64,000 nt of DNA, taken from assembly GCF_006265115.1 (NCBI RefSeq), contig NZ_SMDR01000001.1:1426001-1490000 (forward strand), in the 5' to 3' direction. Every line of letters starts with the position of its first letter. The stretch's first letter is position 1. This document shows positions 38,597-47,132 of this stretch, piece after piece. The notes beneath the pieces were generated by a model. That model saw only the letters and a program-made list of their open reading frames with translations, was not told where the DNA came from and made no database searches. A program made the position numbers and the translations under genes. The stretch comes from Arenimonas terrae (GTDB lineage: Bacteria > Pseudomonadota > Gammaproteobacteria > Xanthomonadales > Xanthomonadaceae).

Positions 38597-39813
38597 ACTG
38601 CCGTTTCTGCGCCGCACCGCTGAAGGATGTGTTCCTCGACCTGGGCAGTGCGCCGCCATCGAATGCCTACCTCGACGCCGCTGCGCTGCGCGCGCCGGAG
38701 GCGTGGTTCCCGCTCAAGCTGCACACCTGCACGGCCTGCCGGCTGGTGCAGGTGGACGAGGTGCAGGACCACGCCTCGATCTTCTCTGCCGACTACGCCT
38801 ACTTCTCGTCGTATTCCCGGTCGTGGCTGGCGCACGCGCAGGCCTATGTCGGGCTTGCCGTCGCCCGGCTTGGGCTGACGCCAGCGTCCTGGGTGGTGGA
38901 GATCGCGTCCAACGACGGCTACCTGCTGCAGTACGTCCAGACCGCCGGCATTCCCTGCCTGGGCGTCGAGCCGACCCGCGGCACCGCCGAAGCCGCGCGT
39001 GCCCGCGGCATCGAAACCGTGCAGGCGTTCTTCGGCCTGGCCATGGCCCGGGACCTGGTGGCCGGCCGCGGGCAGGCCGACCTGGTGGTGGCCAACAACG
39101 TGCTGGCCCACGTGCCCGACCTCAACGATTTCGTCGCCGGCCTGGCGGTCGTGTTGGCACCGGGAGGCACGGTGACCCTCGAGTTCCCGCATCTGATGCA
39201 GCTGGTCGCGCAGCGGCAGTTCGACACGGTGTACCACGAACATTTTTCCTACTTCTCACTGCAGACCGCGGTCCGGGTGCTCGCGGCGCATGGCCTGGAG
39301 GTCTGGGACGTCGAAGAGCTTCCGACCCACGGCGGTTCCCTGCGGCTCTGGGCATCGCACGCCGGCCGCAGGGACCGCGGCGCGTCGGTCGACGCGCTGC
39401 TCTCGCGCGAATTGGCCGCCGGCATGGGGCAGGACGATTTCTACCGGGGATTCCAAGCCGCCGCCGACGCGGTCAAGCACGACCTGCTTGCCTTCCTGCT
39501 CGAGCAGCGGCGCGCGGGCCGCCGGGTCGCCGGCTACGGAGCGGCCGCCAAGGGCAACACGCTCCTGAATTACGCCGGAGTCCGCCCCGACCTGCTGCCC
39601 TATGTGGCGGATGCTTCTCCGCACAAGCAGGGCCGCTACCTGCCCGGTTCGCGCATCCCCGTGGTCGACGAGGGCCAACTGCGCGCCGATCGACCAGACA
39701 TCGTCCTGGTGCTGCCCTGGAACCTGCGCGCGGAGATCTCGACGCAACTGGACTATATCCGCGAATGGGGAGGCCGCTTCGCCGCGGCCGTGCCCCGCAT
39801 GGAGCTGTGGTGA
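38593..39813 (+). CDS. NDP-hexose C-methyltransferase (TylCIII/NovU type)
   Basis: A 406-residue SAM-dependent enzyme predicted to put a methyl group on a ring carbon (usually C3) of a 4-keto-6-deoxy sugar. The N-terminal zinc-binding domain has C3-x2-C6 and CTAC (Cys 49 and 52). The central SAM domain has VVEIASNDGYLLQYV. The YHEHFSYFSL motif (about residue 215) carries the active-site His/Tyr of this family (TcaB9, NovU). The C-terminal half (about 290-406) holds a Rossmann-like domain with GYGAAAKGNTLLNY. It overlaps both neighbours. Confidence 0.88.
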   Translation: MNCRFCAAPLKDVFLDLGSAPPSNAYLDAAALRAPEAWFPLKLHTCTACRLVQVDEVQDHASIFSADYAYFSSYSRSWLAHAQAYVGLAVARLGLTPASWVVEIASNDGYLLQYVQTAGIPCLGVEPTRGTAEAARARGIETVQAFFGLAMARDLVAGRGQADLVVANNVLAHVPDLNDFVAGLAVVLAPGGTVTLEFPHLMQLVAQRQFDTVYHEHFSYFSLQTAVRVLAAHGLEVWDVEELPTHGGSLRLWASHAGRRDRGASVDALLSRELAAGMGQDDFYRGFQAAADAVKHDLLAFLLEQRRAGRRVAGYGAAAKGNTLLNYAGVRPDLLPYVADASPHKQGRYLPGSRIPVVDEGQLRADRPDIVLVLPWNLRAEISTQLDYIREWGGRFAAAVPRMELW

Positions 39814-40931
39814 ACGCGACGACGCCAGGACGGATCTTCTATACCAAACCCTCGATCACCGAGCTCGAGGTCCGCTACGCCGCCGACGCGGCCGCCAACG
39901 GCTGGGGCGAGCACTGCTACGACTATATCCTCCGTTTCGAACAGCAGTTCCGCGAACACCTTGGCAGCCGCCACGCCATCGCCGCATCCAGCGGCACCGG
40001 CGCGATCGAACTGGGACTTGCCGGGCTGGGCATCGGTCCGGGCGACGAAGTGATCCTGGGCGACATCAACTGGATCGCCTCCGCGGCGCCGATCGTCCAC
40101 CTCGGCGCGTCGCCAGTGCTGGTGGACGTGCGGCCAGACACCTGGTGCCTGGATCCGGCCGCGGTGGAGGCGGCGATCACACCGCGGACCCGCGCCATCC
40201 TGGCGGTGCACCTATACGGCAACCTCTGCGACATGGACGCGCTGTCGGCGATCGCGCAACGGCACGGCCTGGCCCTGGTCGAGGACGCCGCCGAGGCGAT
40301 CGGCTCGGTCTGGCATGGCCGCCGCGCCGGCTCGATGGGAGCCTTCGGGGCGTTCTCATTCCACGGCACCAAGACTGTCACCACCGGCGAAGGCGGCGTG
40401 TTCGTCACCGACGACGACGCGCTCTACGAACGCGTGCTCACCCTGTCCAACCACGGCCGCGCACGCGGCGAAGCCCGGCAGTTCTGGCCGGAACGGATCG
40501 GCTTCAAGTTCAAGATGTCCAACCTGCAGGCGGCCATCGGCTGCGCGCAGCTGGAGCGGATCGACACGCTGGTCGCCGGAAAGCGCCGCGTTTTCGAGTA
40601 CTACCGCAACGCATTGGCCGGGCTGCCGCTGGCGCTGAACCCGGAGCCGGCCGGCACCCGCAACGGCTACTGGATGCCCACCCTCGTCGCCGATCCCGGC
40701 AGCGGGTTCGATCGCCAGCGCCTGCTCGGCCGCTTCGCCGAGGAGAACATCGACGGCCGGGTCTTCTTCTGGCCGCTGTCCTCCCTGCCCATGTTTGCCG
40801 GGCAACCACGCCACGCCATCAGCGATTCGCTGTCCGGCCGTGCGCTGAACCTGCCCAGCTACCACGATCTGTCGAGCGCGGACATGGACCGGGTGGTGCG
40901 CCTGGTGCGCGAGGCTTTCGGCGATGGCTGA
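39810..40931 (+). CDS. DegT/DnrJ/EryC1/StrS family sugar aminotransferase
   Basis: A 373-residue PLP enzyme that replaces a keto group of a nucleotide sugar with an amino group, usually at C4 (or C3). The PLP-binding Lys is in FSFHGTKTVTTGEGG (about residue 186), and the family landmarks SSGTGAIELGLAGLGIGPGDEV, VEDAAEAIGS and FKFKMSNLQAAIGCAQLERI are intact. The start is GTG at 39810, overlapping the TGA of the methyltransferase. Together with RfbFG and the C-methyltransferase this predicts a CDP-activated C-methyl amino-6-deoxy sugar (inference). Confidence 0.92.
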   Translation: MNATTPGRIFYTKPSITELEVRYAADAAANGWGEHCYDYILRFEQQFREHLGSRHAIAASSGTGAIELGLAGLGIGPGDEVILGDINWIASAAPIVHLGASPVLVDVRPDTWCLDPAAVEAAITPRTRAILAVHLYGNLCDMDALSAIAQRHGLALVEDAAEAIGSVWHGRRAGSMGAFGAFSFHGTKTVTTGEGGVFVTDDDALYERVLTLSNHGRARGEARQFWPERIGFKFKMSNLQAAIGCAQLERIDTLVAGKRRVFEYYRNALAGLPLALNPEPAGTRNGYWMPTLVADPGSGFDRQRLLGRFAEENIDGRVFFWPLSSLPMFAGQPRHAISDSLSGRALNLPSYHDLSSADMDRVVRLVREAFGDG

Positions 40932-41961
40932 CCGTGCGCGGCTGCGCGTCATGGTCGCCGGCATCGGCGGCGCTTCGCTGGGCACCGAATTGCTCAAGTG
41001 CCTGCAGCTGGCCGACCGCTACGAGGTCTATGGCTGCGACATTTCCAGCACCGCCTATGGACTCTACGACAAGGGTTTCCGCCGCACCTTCCTGGTGCGC
41101 CGGGAGGACTACGTCGACGGCGTCGTGCAGGCCTGCCGCGACGCCGGCGCGCGCTGGCTGCTGCCGGGCGGGGAGCAGCCGATGGTGCTGCTCGGGGCCG
41201 CACGCGACCGGCTGGTGGCCGAGGGCATCGGCCTGGTCGGAAACGATTCCGCGCTGGTGTCCCGGTTCGCCGACAAGTCGGCGGCGTTCGAGCGGCTGCG
41301 GGCGCTGGGCATCGCCATTCCGCGGACGATGCGCGCCGGCACCGGCCACGGTTTCGAAGAAAGCGTCGGCCTGCCTTGCATCATCAAACCGGCCACCGGA
41401 ACCGGTGGAAGCGCCCAGGTGTTCTTCGCCACCAGCGAGGCCGAGGCGGCCGCCTATGCCGACCACATCGCCCGCGCCGGCGGTACCCCGGTGGCGCAGG
41501 AATACATCCGGCCCGACGTAGGCGAGTTCACGGTCGGCGTCCTGTCCACGCCCGATGGCGAAGTCGCCGGATCGGTGGCGCTGCGGCGCAGTCTGGACGC
41601 CAAGCTCTCGGTGATGTCGCGCGATCGCGGCGGCGTCGTCTCCAGCGGCTACTCGCAGGGCTACATCGCCGACTTCCCGGATATCCGCCGGCAGGCGGAA
41701 GCGATCGCCCGGGCGATCGACAGCCGCGGTCCGATCAACGTCCAGGGCCGCGTGCGCGATGGCCAGCTTCTGCCCTTCGAGATCAATCCCCGCCTGTCCG
41801 CGTCGTGCTACTTGCGGGCGATGGCCGGCTTCAACGAACCCGACCTGCTGCTGCAGTACCTGGCGTTCGGCACGCCGATCGCGCCGGGGCCGCTGCGCGC
41901 CGGCTGGTACCTCCGCAGCCTGGCCGAGCGGTTCGTGCCCGACGGGGAGCTGCGGACGTGA
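40924..41961 (+). CDS. ATP-grasp carboxylate-amine ligase-like protein
   Basis: A 345-residue ATP-grasp enzyme. Residues about 8-115 are a pre-ATP-grasp Rossmann domain (MVAGIGGASLGTELLKCL). The ATP-grasp core has CIIKPATGTGGSAQVFF (ATP-binding Lys and glycine loop, about 158), EYIRPDVGEFTVGVL and the metal-binding FEINPRLSASC (about 288). The layout resembles carbamoyl-phosphate-synthase-like ligases, which join a carboxyl to an amine. It follows the aminotransferase with an 8-base overlap, so acylation of the new sugar amine by an ATP-activated acid is a reasonable hypothesis. Its substrate is not known. Confidence 0.85.
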   Translation: MADRARLRVMVAGIGGASLGTELLKCLQLADRYEVYGCDISSTAYGLYDKGFRRTFLVRREDYVDGVVQACRDAGARWLLPGGEQPMVLLGAARDRLVAEGIGLVGNDSALVSRFADKSAAFERLRALGIAIPRTMRAGTGHGFEESVGLPCIIKPATGTGGSAQVFFATSEAEAAAYADHIARAGGTPVAQEYIRPDVGEFTVGVLSTPDGEVAGSVALRRSLDAKLSVMSRDRGGVVSSGYSQGYIADFPDIRRQAEAIARAIDSRGPINVQGRVRDGQLLPFEINPRLSASCYLRAMAGFNEPDLLLQYLAFGTPIAPGPLRAGWYLRSLAERFVPDGELRT

Positions 41962-43217
41962 TCCGCTGGATTTCGCCGCGTCTCGGGACCGCTCCGTTCG
42001 AGGAAGGCGTCGGCAACGCCGGCGTCGTGCTCGTGGACGTCCGCAACCTGGTCGACCGCGCCGGGAACGATGCCGCGACCATCCGCGGACACGTGGACGC
42101 CGCGCTGTCCGCGCTGCGCCGCGGCGACCGGGTCCTGGTCTGCTGCGACCACGGCATTTCCCGCAGCAACGCGGTGGCCACGGCCGTGCTCGCCGCCGAA
42201 CAGGGCACGAGTTTCGATGCCGCGCTGATCACCGTGCTGGCCACCACGCCTTCGCCCGAAATCCGGGTCGAGGTGCTCGCCGAAGTCCGCGCCGCCTGCG
42301 GCGAGCCGCCCGCGGCGCCCGATGCGCCCCCGAACCGGATCCTGCTGACCGGCGGCCACGGGCGGCTGGGCCGGCTGCTGCGGCGGACGCGCCCGTCAGG
42401 CATCGAGCTCTGGGCGCCGACGCGGGACGAACTGGACCTGCTGGACGGACCGGCACCGATCGACGCCTTCCTGCGCCGGCATGGGATCGGACGCGTGGCG
42501 CATTTCGCGCAGCCGCACGCCACCAACCTCGGCCGGTCGCTCGGCGACGCGCTGGCGATGTTGCGCAACGTGCTCGACGCCACCGCGACACGATCCGGCA
42601 CACTGTTCTTTCCCTCGACCTGGCTGGTGTTCGCCGGCCACGAGGCGCATGAACTGCACGCCACGGAGGCGACGCCGGTCCGCCCAGCCACCTGCCTGGG
42701 TGACACCAAAGCCTTGTGCGAACAGCTGATCGCGCACTTCGTCCAGCGCCATGGCCTGGCCGGCACCGTGCTGCGCAGCGGGCCGGTCCTGGGCCCGGGC
42801 ATCGCGCCGGCCTTCGTCCGCAACCTGCGCCAGCAGGCGGCGGCGGGGACCGCCATGGACACCCACCGCTACGACAACGGACGGCCGGCGCTCGACTTCG
42901 TGCCGGCCGACGACTACGCTGCGGCGGTCTGGGGGCTGATACAAGCCGGCCGTACCGGAACCTTCCATGTCGGCGGAGGCGCCCTGACCAGCACGCGGCG
43001 CATGGCCGAACTCATCGGCGCCGCGCTCGGTTCAGCCAGCCCGCTGTCCGAGACGCGCGTGAACGGCGCCACCTGCAACGTGCAGCTTGACCCGAGCAGA
43101 CTGGAACAGGCCATCGGCTGGCGGCCGACGACGGCCGTGCACGAGGCGCTCCTGCGCTTCGCGCAAGATCCCTCGCCGCCGGCCGACACCCAGACGCTAC
43201 AGGAACCGAAGGCATGA
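41958..43217 (+). CDS. Fusion: dual-specificity phosphatase-like domain + degenerate SDR (NAD-dependent epimerase-like) domain
   Basis: A 419-residue protein with two parts. Residues about 20-115 look like a dual-specificity/tyrosine phosphatase: VLVCCDHGISRSNAVA holds the C-x5-R P-loop (Cys about residue 56). Residues about 128-400 are an extended SDR with ILLTGGHGRLGRLLRR (NAD loop) and SGPVLGPGIAPAF and DFVPADDYAAAVWG late in the fold. The usual catalytic YxxxK reads LGDTK, so the Tyr is missing and normal oxidoreductase chemistry is doubtful. It starts at a GTG overlapping the ATP-grasp stop and ends at an ATGA overlap with the next methyltransferase. I do not know a described function. 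Confidence 0.85.
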   Translation: MIRWISPRLGTAPFEEGVGNAGVVLVDVRNLVDRAGNDAATIRGHVDAALSALRRGDRVLVCCDHGISRSNAVATAVLAAEQGTSFDAALITVLATTPSPEIRVEVLAEVRAACGEPPAAPDAPPNRILLTGGHGRLGRLLRRTRPSGIELWAPTRDELDLLDGPAPIDAFLRRHGIGRVAHFAQPHATNLGRSLGDALAMLRNVLDATATRSGTLFFPSTWLVFAGHEAHELHATEATPVRPATCLGDTKALCEQLIAHFVQRHGLAGTVLRSGPVLGPGIAPAFVRNLRQQAAAGTAMDTHRYDNGRPALDFVPADDYAAAVWGLIQAGRTGTFHVGGGALTSTRRMAELIGAALGSASPLSETRVNGATCNVQLDPSRLEQAIGWRPTTAVHEALLRFAQDPSPPADTQTLQEPKA

Positions 43218-43996
43218 ACGAAGAGAAGCAGCGCCAGGAGAGTTTCCCTTGGACCCGCTCGGGTTACCACAGCGAGTACAACCATTTCCTGGCTCACTAC
43301 AAGGTCCAGTCCTGCCTCGAGCACCGCCGCGGCACCCGGCTGCTGGACGTCGCCTGCGGCGACGGGCTGATGACGGCCGAGTTCGCCCGGCACTTCCCGC
43401 GCGTGGTCGGCGTGGACGCGTCCGGGCGCCACCTCGCCGAGGCCCGCGCCCGGGTTCCCGGGGCCGAGTTCCACGAGTGCCTGATCGAGGATTTCGCCAC
43501 CGACGAACGCTTCGATTCGGTCTTCATGCTCGACCTGCTCGAACACGTGATCGATCCAGTGGCGGTGCTGCGCAAGGTCGCAGGTTTCCTCGCCGAGGAC
43601 GGCATCCTGATCGTGCACGTGCCCAACGCGCTGGCGGTCAACCGGCGCCTCGCCGTGCTGATGGGCACACTGGAGAGCTGCGAGGAATTGTCGCCCTTCG
43701 ACATCAACGTCGCCGGTCATCGGCGTTCCTACTCGATGCAGACCCTGTCCCGCGACCTGGAGGCCGCCGGCCTCCGGATCGAGGCCACCGGCGGCATCTT
43801 CTACAAGATGCTCTCGACGCCCCAGATGGACTGGTTCCTCAAGAACGGCCTGTGGCAGGAGGGCGGATTCGGGTGGGGCCGGGTCGGCGCCGAACCGCGC
43901 GACTGGAAGGCCGAGTTCTGCCGCGCGTCCTACGAGCTCGGGAAGGAGCGCCCGGAGGACTGCAATATCATCTACGCCTGCGTCACCCGGCGCTGA
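43214..43996 (+). CDS. Class I SAM-dependent methyltransferase
   Basis: A 260-residue methyltransferase. The SAM motif I is RLLDVACGDGLMTAEFA (about residue 38), the acidic motif II is VVGVDASGRHLAEAR, and FDSVFMLDLLEHVIDPVAVLRK is the Methyltransf_11/23 post-motif. It begins at the ATGA overlap with the phosphatase/SDR fusion, and its gene is followed by 43 bases before the CmcI-like gene. Methylation of a sugar hydroxyl or of the attached acyl group is likely from context, but the acceptor cannot be read from sequence. Confidence 0.85.
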   Translation: MNEEKQRQESFPWTRSGYHSEYNHFLAHYKVQSCLEHRRGTRLLDVACGDGLMTAEFARHFPRVVGVDASGRHLAEARARVPGAEFHECLIEDFATDERFDSVFMLDLLEHVIDPVAVLRKVAGFLAEDGILIVHVPNALAVNRRLAVLMGTLESCEELSPFDINVAGHRRSYSMQTLSRDLEAAGLRIEATGGIFYKMLSTPQMDWFLKNGLWQEGGFGWGRVGAEPRDWKAEFCRASYELGKERPEDCNIIYACVTRR

Positions 43997-44039
43997 GCAT
44001 GCCGCCGCCGCGAACCGCCGAACCAGGAGCTAGCCGCCG

Positions 44040-44819
44040 ATGAACCCCAGTGCCGAATTCGAACGCTCGGTCGCCGACGACATCCAGCGGATGGGCCGCG
44101 ACCCGACGCTGTGGCCGCTGACCCTGTCCTGGGTCGAGGCCACCAGCCCGCACCGCTACACCTACCACTTCAGCTTCCTGGGCCGGCCGCTGATCCAGTT
44201 CCCGCAGGACATGGTGGCCATCCAGGAACTGATCTGGCGGACGCGGCCGGACCTGATCATCGAGACCGGCATCGCCCACGGCGGCTCGCTGGTCATGAGT
44301 GCGGCCATGCTCGCGATGCTCGACTACTGCGACGCGGTGGCCGCGGGGACCACGCTGGACCCGACGGCATCGCGCCGCCGGGTGCTGGGCGTGGACATCG
44401 ATATCCGTCCCCACAACCGGGAGGCCATCGAGTCGCATCCCCTGTCGCACATGATCGACATGGTCCAGGGCTCGGCGATCGATGCGGAGGTGGTGGCCCG
44501 GGTCGCGCGGGCCGCCGCCGGCTACCAGCGGGTGATGGTGCTGCTCGACTCCAACCACACCCATGAACACGTGCTCGCCGAGCTGCAGGCCTACGCCCCG
44601 CTGGTCACGCCCGGCGGCTACTGCGTGGTGTTCGATACCCTCATCGAGGACATGCCCGCGGACATGTTCGCCGACCGGCCCTGGGGCAAGGGCGACAACC
44701 CGAAGACCGCCGTCGCCGCATTCCTCGAGGGCAACGCCGATTTCGAGGTGGACCAGGCGCTGGAATCGAAGCTGCTGATCACCGTCGCTCCCGGCGGCTA
44801 CCTCCGACGCCGCGGCTGA
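44040..44819 (+). CDS. CmcI-like (cephalosporin hydroxylase family) methyltransferase
   Basis: A 259-residue protein of the CmcI family, whose name comes from cephamycin biosynthesis but whose fold is that of a metal-dependent SAM O-methyltransferase. LIIETGIAHGGSLVMSAAMLA (about residue 78) is SAM motif I, VLGVDIDIRPHNREAI carries acidic metal-binding residues, and VMVLLDSNHTHEHVLAEL follows. Members occur in many lipopolysaccharide and glycolipid loci. AGGAG precedes the ATG at 44040, and the stop overlaps the next start (TGATG). Confidence 0.85.
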   Translation: MNPSAEFERSVADDIQRMGRDPTLWPLTLSWVEATSPHRYTYHFSFLGRPLIQFPQDMVAIQELIWRTRPDLIIETGIAHGGSLVMSAAMLAMLDYCDAVAAGTTLDPTASRRRVLGVDIDIRPHNREAIESHPLSHMIDMVQGSAIDAEVVARVARAAAGYQRVMVLLDSNHTHEHVLAELQAYAPLVTPGGYCVVFDTLIEDMPADMFADRPWGKGDNPKTAVAAFLEGNADFEVDQALESKLLITVAPGGYLRRRG

Positions 44820-45601
44820 TGGCGCAGGGGCCGAACATGGGGACCGACCGCGACTGGGAGGCCTGGGGCCGCGACGACCCCTACTACGGCGTGCTGAGCA
44901 GCGAGCAATTCCGGACCCGGGCGCTATCGGACGAGGCCCGGAACGCGTTTTTCGACTCCGGCGCGCGGCACGTGCAGCGGGTGCTGACGGTCATCCGCGA
45001 ATCCTTCGCACCAGATTTCGCGCCCCGCCAGAGCCTGGACTTTGGCTGCGGCGTCGGGCGCCTGCTGATTCCCCTCGCGCGTGCAAGCGACCGCGCCACC
45101 GGCATCGACGTGTCGCCATCGATGCTGGCCGAAGCGGCGCGCAACTGCGCCGCGCAGGGCATCGGGAACGTCACACTGGCGCCGTCGCACGATCGCCTCG
45201 ACGGGGTCGCCGCGGGATTCGATCTGGTCCATTCCTACATCGTGCTCCAGCACATCCCGCCGGCGCGCGGCCACGGCCTGATCGCGGCGCTGGCGCAACG
45301 GGTTGCGCCCGACGGCTTCCTGGTGCTGCAGTTCCCGCACGCACGCACCACCTCCTGGCTCGTCAATGCACTCACCTGGCTGCGCTACCACTTCTGGCCG
45401 GCGAACGCAGTCCGGAACCTGGTGCGCGGCCGGCCCCTGCGCGAGCCGCCCATGCAGCTGCATGCCTACGACCTAGGCCAGGTCCTGCGCACCCTGCAGG
45501 ACATCGGGTTCGGCACCCCGCGCCTGCTGCCGGACGCGGCGGCCGGCAGCGACTTCGAGTCCACGCTCCTGGTCGCGCGGCGGAACATCGAAGCGGGCTG
45601 A
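44819..45601 (+). CDS. Class I SAM-dependent methyltransferase
   Basis: A 260-residue methyltransferase with SAM motif I SLDFGCGVGRLLIPLA (about residue 68), ATGIDVSPSMLAEAARN and VHSYIVLQHIPPARG. It is the third SAM-fold methyltransferase in a row and is unrelated in detail to the other two, so each probably has its own acceptor position. It starts on the overlapping TGATG of the CmcI-like gene; the flippase gene follows after 12 bases. Confidence 0.85.
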   Translation: MAQGPNMGTDRDWEAWGRDDPYYGVLSSEQFRTRALSDEARNAFFDSGARHVQRVLTVIRESFAPDFAPRQSLDFGCGVGRLLIPLARASDRATGIDVSPSMLAEAARNCAAQGIGNVTLAPSHDRLDGVAAGFDLVHSYIVLQHIPPARGHGLIAALAQRVAPDGFLVLQFPHARTTSWLVNALTWLRYHFWPANAVRNLVRGRPLREPPMQLHAYDLGQVLRTLQDIGFGTPRLLPDAAAGSDFESTLLVARRNIEAG

Positions 45602-45613
45602 GGGGCGAACCCG

Positions 45614-47128
45614 ATGGCACGCCTGCGCGACAGCATCCTGGCCAACTACGGCGGCCAGGCCTGGATCGCCCTGATGGGGCTGGCTTTCGTGCCGGTCTAC
45701 GTCGGCAGGCTCGGCGCGGAAAGCTTCGGGCTGGTCGGATTCATGCTGGGCCTGCAGTCGCTCTCGCTGCTGCTCGACTTCGGCACGGGCGTATTCCTAA
45801 GCCGCGAGATCGCCCGGCGCCACCATGACCCTGCGCGCCAGGGCAGCATCCGGCAGCTCGTGCGCAGCTTCGAATGGCTGGTCTGGCCCGTCGCACTCTG
45901 CATCGGACTGGCGATCTGCCTGTCGGCTCCGGCGATCGCCACCGGCTGGCTCAACGCGGAAACCCTTGGGCGGCCAACCCTGGTGGACGCCGTGGTGCTG
46001 ATCGGCCTGGCGGTCGCGCTGCTTTGGCCGTCGAGCTTCTACGCCGCCGCGATGACCGGACTGGAACAGCAGCCAAGGTCGAACGCGCTCGCCGCCGCGT
46101 TCTCCACCCTGCGCTACGCCGGCGTGCTGCCGGTGCTGTACTTCACCGACACCGGCATCCTCGGCTTCCTGGCGTGGTTCGTGCTGGTGGCGGCATTGCA
46201 GACCGCCGGCTTCGCCGTCGCGGCCTGGCGGCGGCTGCCGGCCGCGCCGGAGCCTGCGCGATTCCGGTTCTCCGAACTCTTCGACGCCCATCGGTTCGCG
46301 CTCGGCGTGTTCGCCGCCACGGCGTTGTCGCTGCTGCTGACCCAGGTCGACCGGTTCACTCTGTCGGCACTGCGCCCGCTCCAGGAATTGGGGCTGTACA
46401 CGGTCGCGCTGACAGTGACGGCCGGGCTGGGTCGCCTGCTGCAGCCGATGTTCAGCGCGATCTACCCGCGGATGAGCCGCCTTGTCGCCCAGGGCGACGT
46501 GGCGACGCTGTCCGGCCTCTACCATCTCTCTAGCCAATGCGTGGCGGTGGTGGCGGCGGCGGTTGGCGGAGTCATCGTCGCCTATCCAGAAGACCTGCTG
46601 CGGATGTGGACCGGCGATGCCGCACTCTCGGCACGGATCGCGCTGCCGCTGGCCATGCTGACGGCCGGCAGCGTGCTCAACGGCCTGATGATCGTTCCCT
46701 ACGCCCTGCAGCTCGCGCACGGCAGCGCCCGGCTCGCGATCATCGCCAACGCGCTGGCGCTGGCGCTGGGCATTCCCTACTGCCTGCACGCGGTCGACGG
46801 CTACGGCCTGGCCGGCGCCGCGAGCCTGTGGCTGTTCGCGAACCTCGCTTACTGCGCGCTCTTCGTGCCGGCCATGCACCGGCGGATGCTGCCGGGCGAA
46901 GCGGCGCGCTGGTACCTGCGGGACCTGTTGCCCGCGCTGCTGGCGGCGGGCGTGCTCGTGGCGGCGGCCAAGGCCCTGCGGCCGACGCTCGAACAAACCG
47001 CAGCCGACCTGGCTTGGCTGTTCGCTACCGCGCTGCTGGCGGTTTGCGCCGCCGGCCTCGCCGCGCCGGACGTACGTGCCCTGGTGCGGACTCAGGCGCA
47101 GCGGCTGCGCGCGCGGTCCGCGGAATGA
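45614..47128 (+). CDS. Polysaccharide flippase (Wzx/MATE-like)
   Basis: A 504-residue inner-membrane protein with about 14 helices and no soluble domain, of the MOP superfamily that moves undecaprenyl-linked oligosaccharides to the periplasm. The start LRDSILANYGGQAWIALMGLAFVPVYVGRLGAESFGLVGF and the FLSREIARRHH loop match the Polysacc_synt/Wzx group. It ends the plus-strand operon; the glycosyltransferase set on the other strand ends 4 bases after it. No Wzy polymerase is seen, so it may transport a short glycan rather than a repeat unit. Confidence 0.88.
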   Translation: MARLRDSILANYGGQAWIALMGLAFVPVYVGRLGAESFGLVGFMLGLQSLSLLLDFGTGVFLSREIARRHHDPARQGSIRQLVRSFEWLVWPVALCIGLAICLSAPAIATGWLNAETLGRPTLVDAVVLIGLAVALLWPSSFYAAAMTGLEQQPRSNALAAAFSTLRYAGVLPVLYFTDTGILGFLAWFVLVAALQTAGFAVAAWRRLPAAPEPARFRFSELFDAHRFALGVFAATALSLLLTQVDRFTLSALRPLQELGLYTVALTVTAGLGRLLQPMFSAIYPRMSRLVAQGDVATLSGLYHLSSQCVAVVAAAVGGVIVAYPEDLLRMWTGDAALSARIALPLAMLTAGSVLNGLMIVPYALQLAHGSARLAIIANALALALGIPYCLHAVDGYGLAGAASLWLFANLAYCALFVPAMHRRMLPGEAARWYLRDLLPALLAAGVLVAAAKALRPTLEQTAADLAWLFATALLAVCAAGLAAPDVRALVRTQAQRLRARSAE

Positions 47129-47132
47129 CGGC

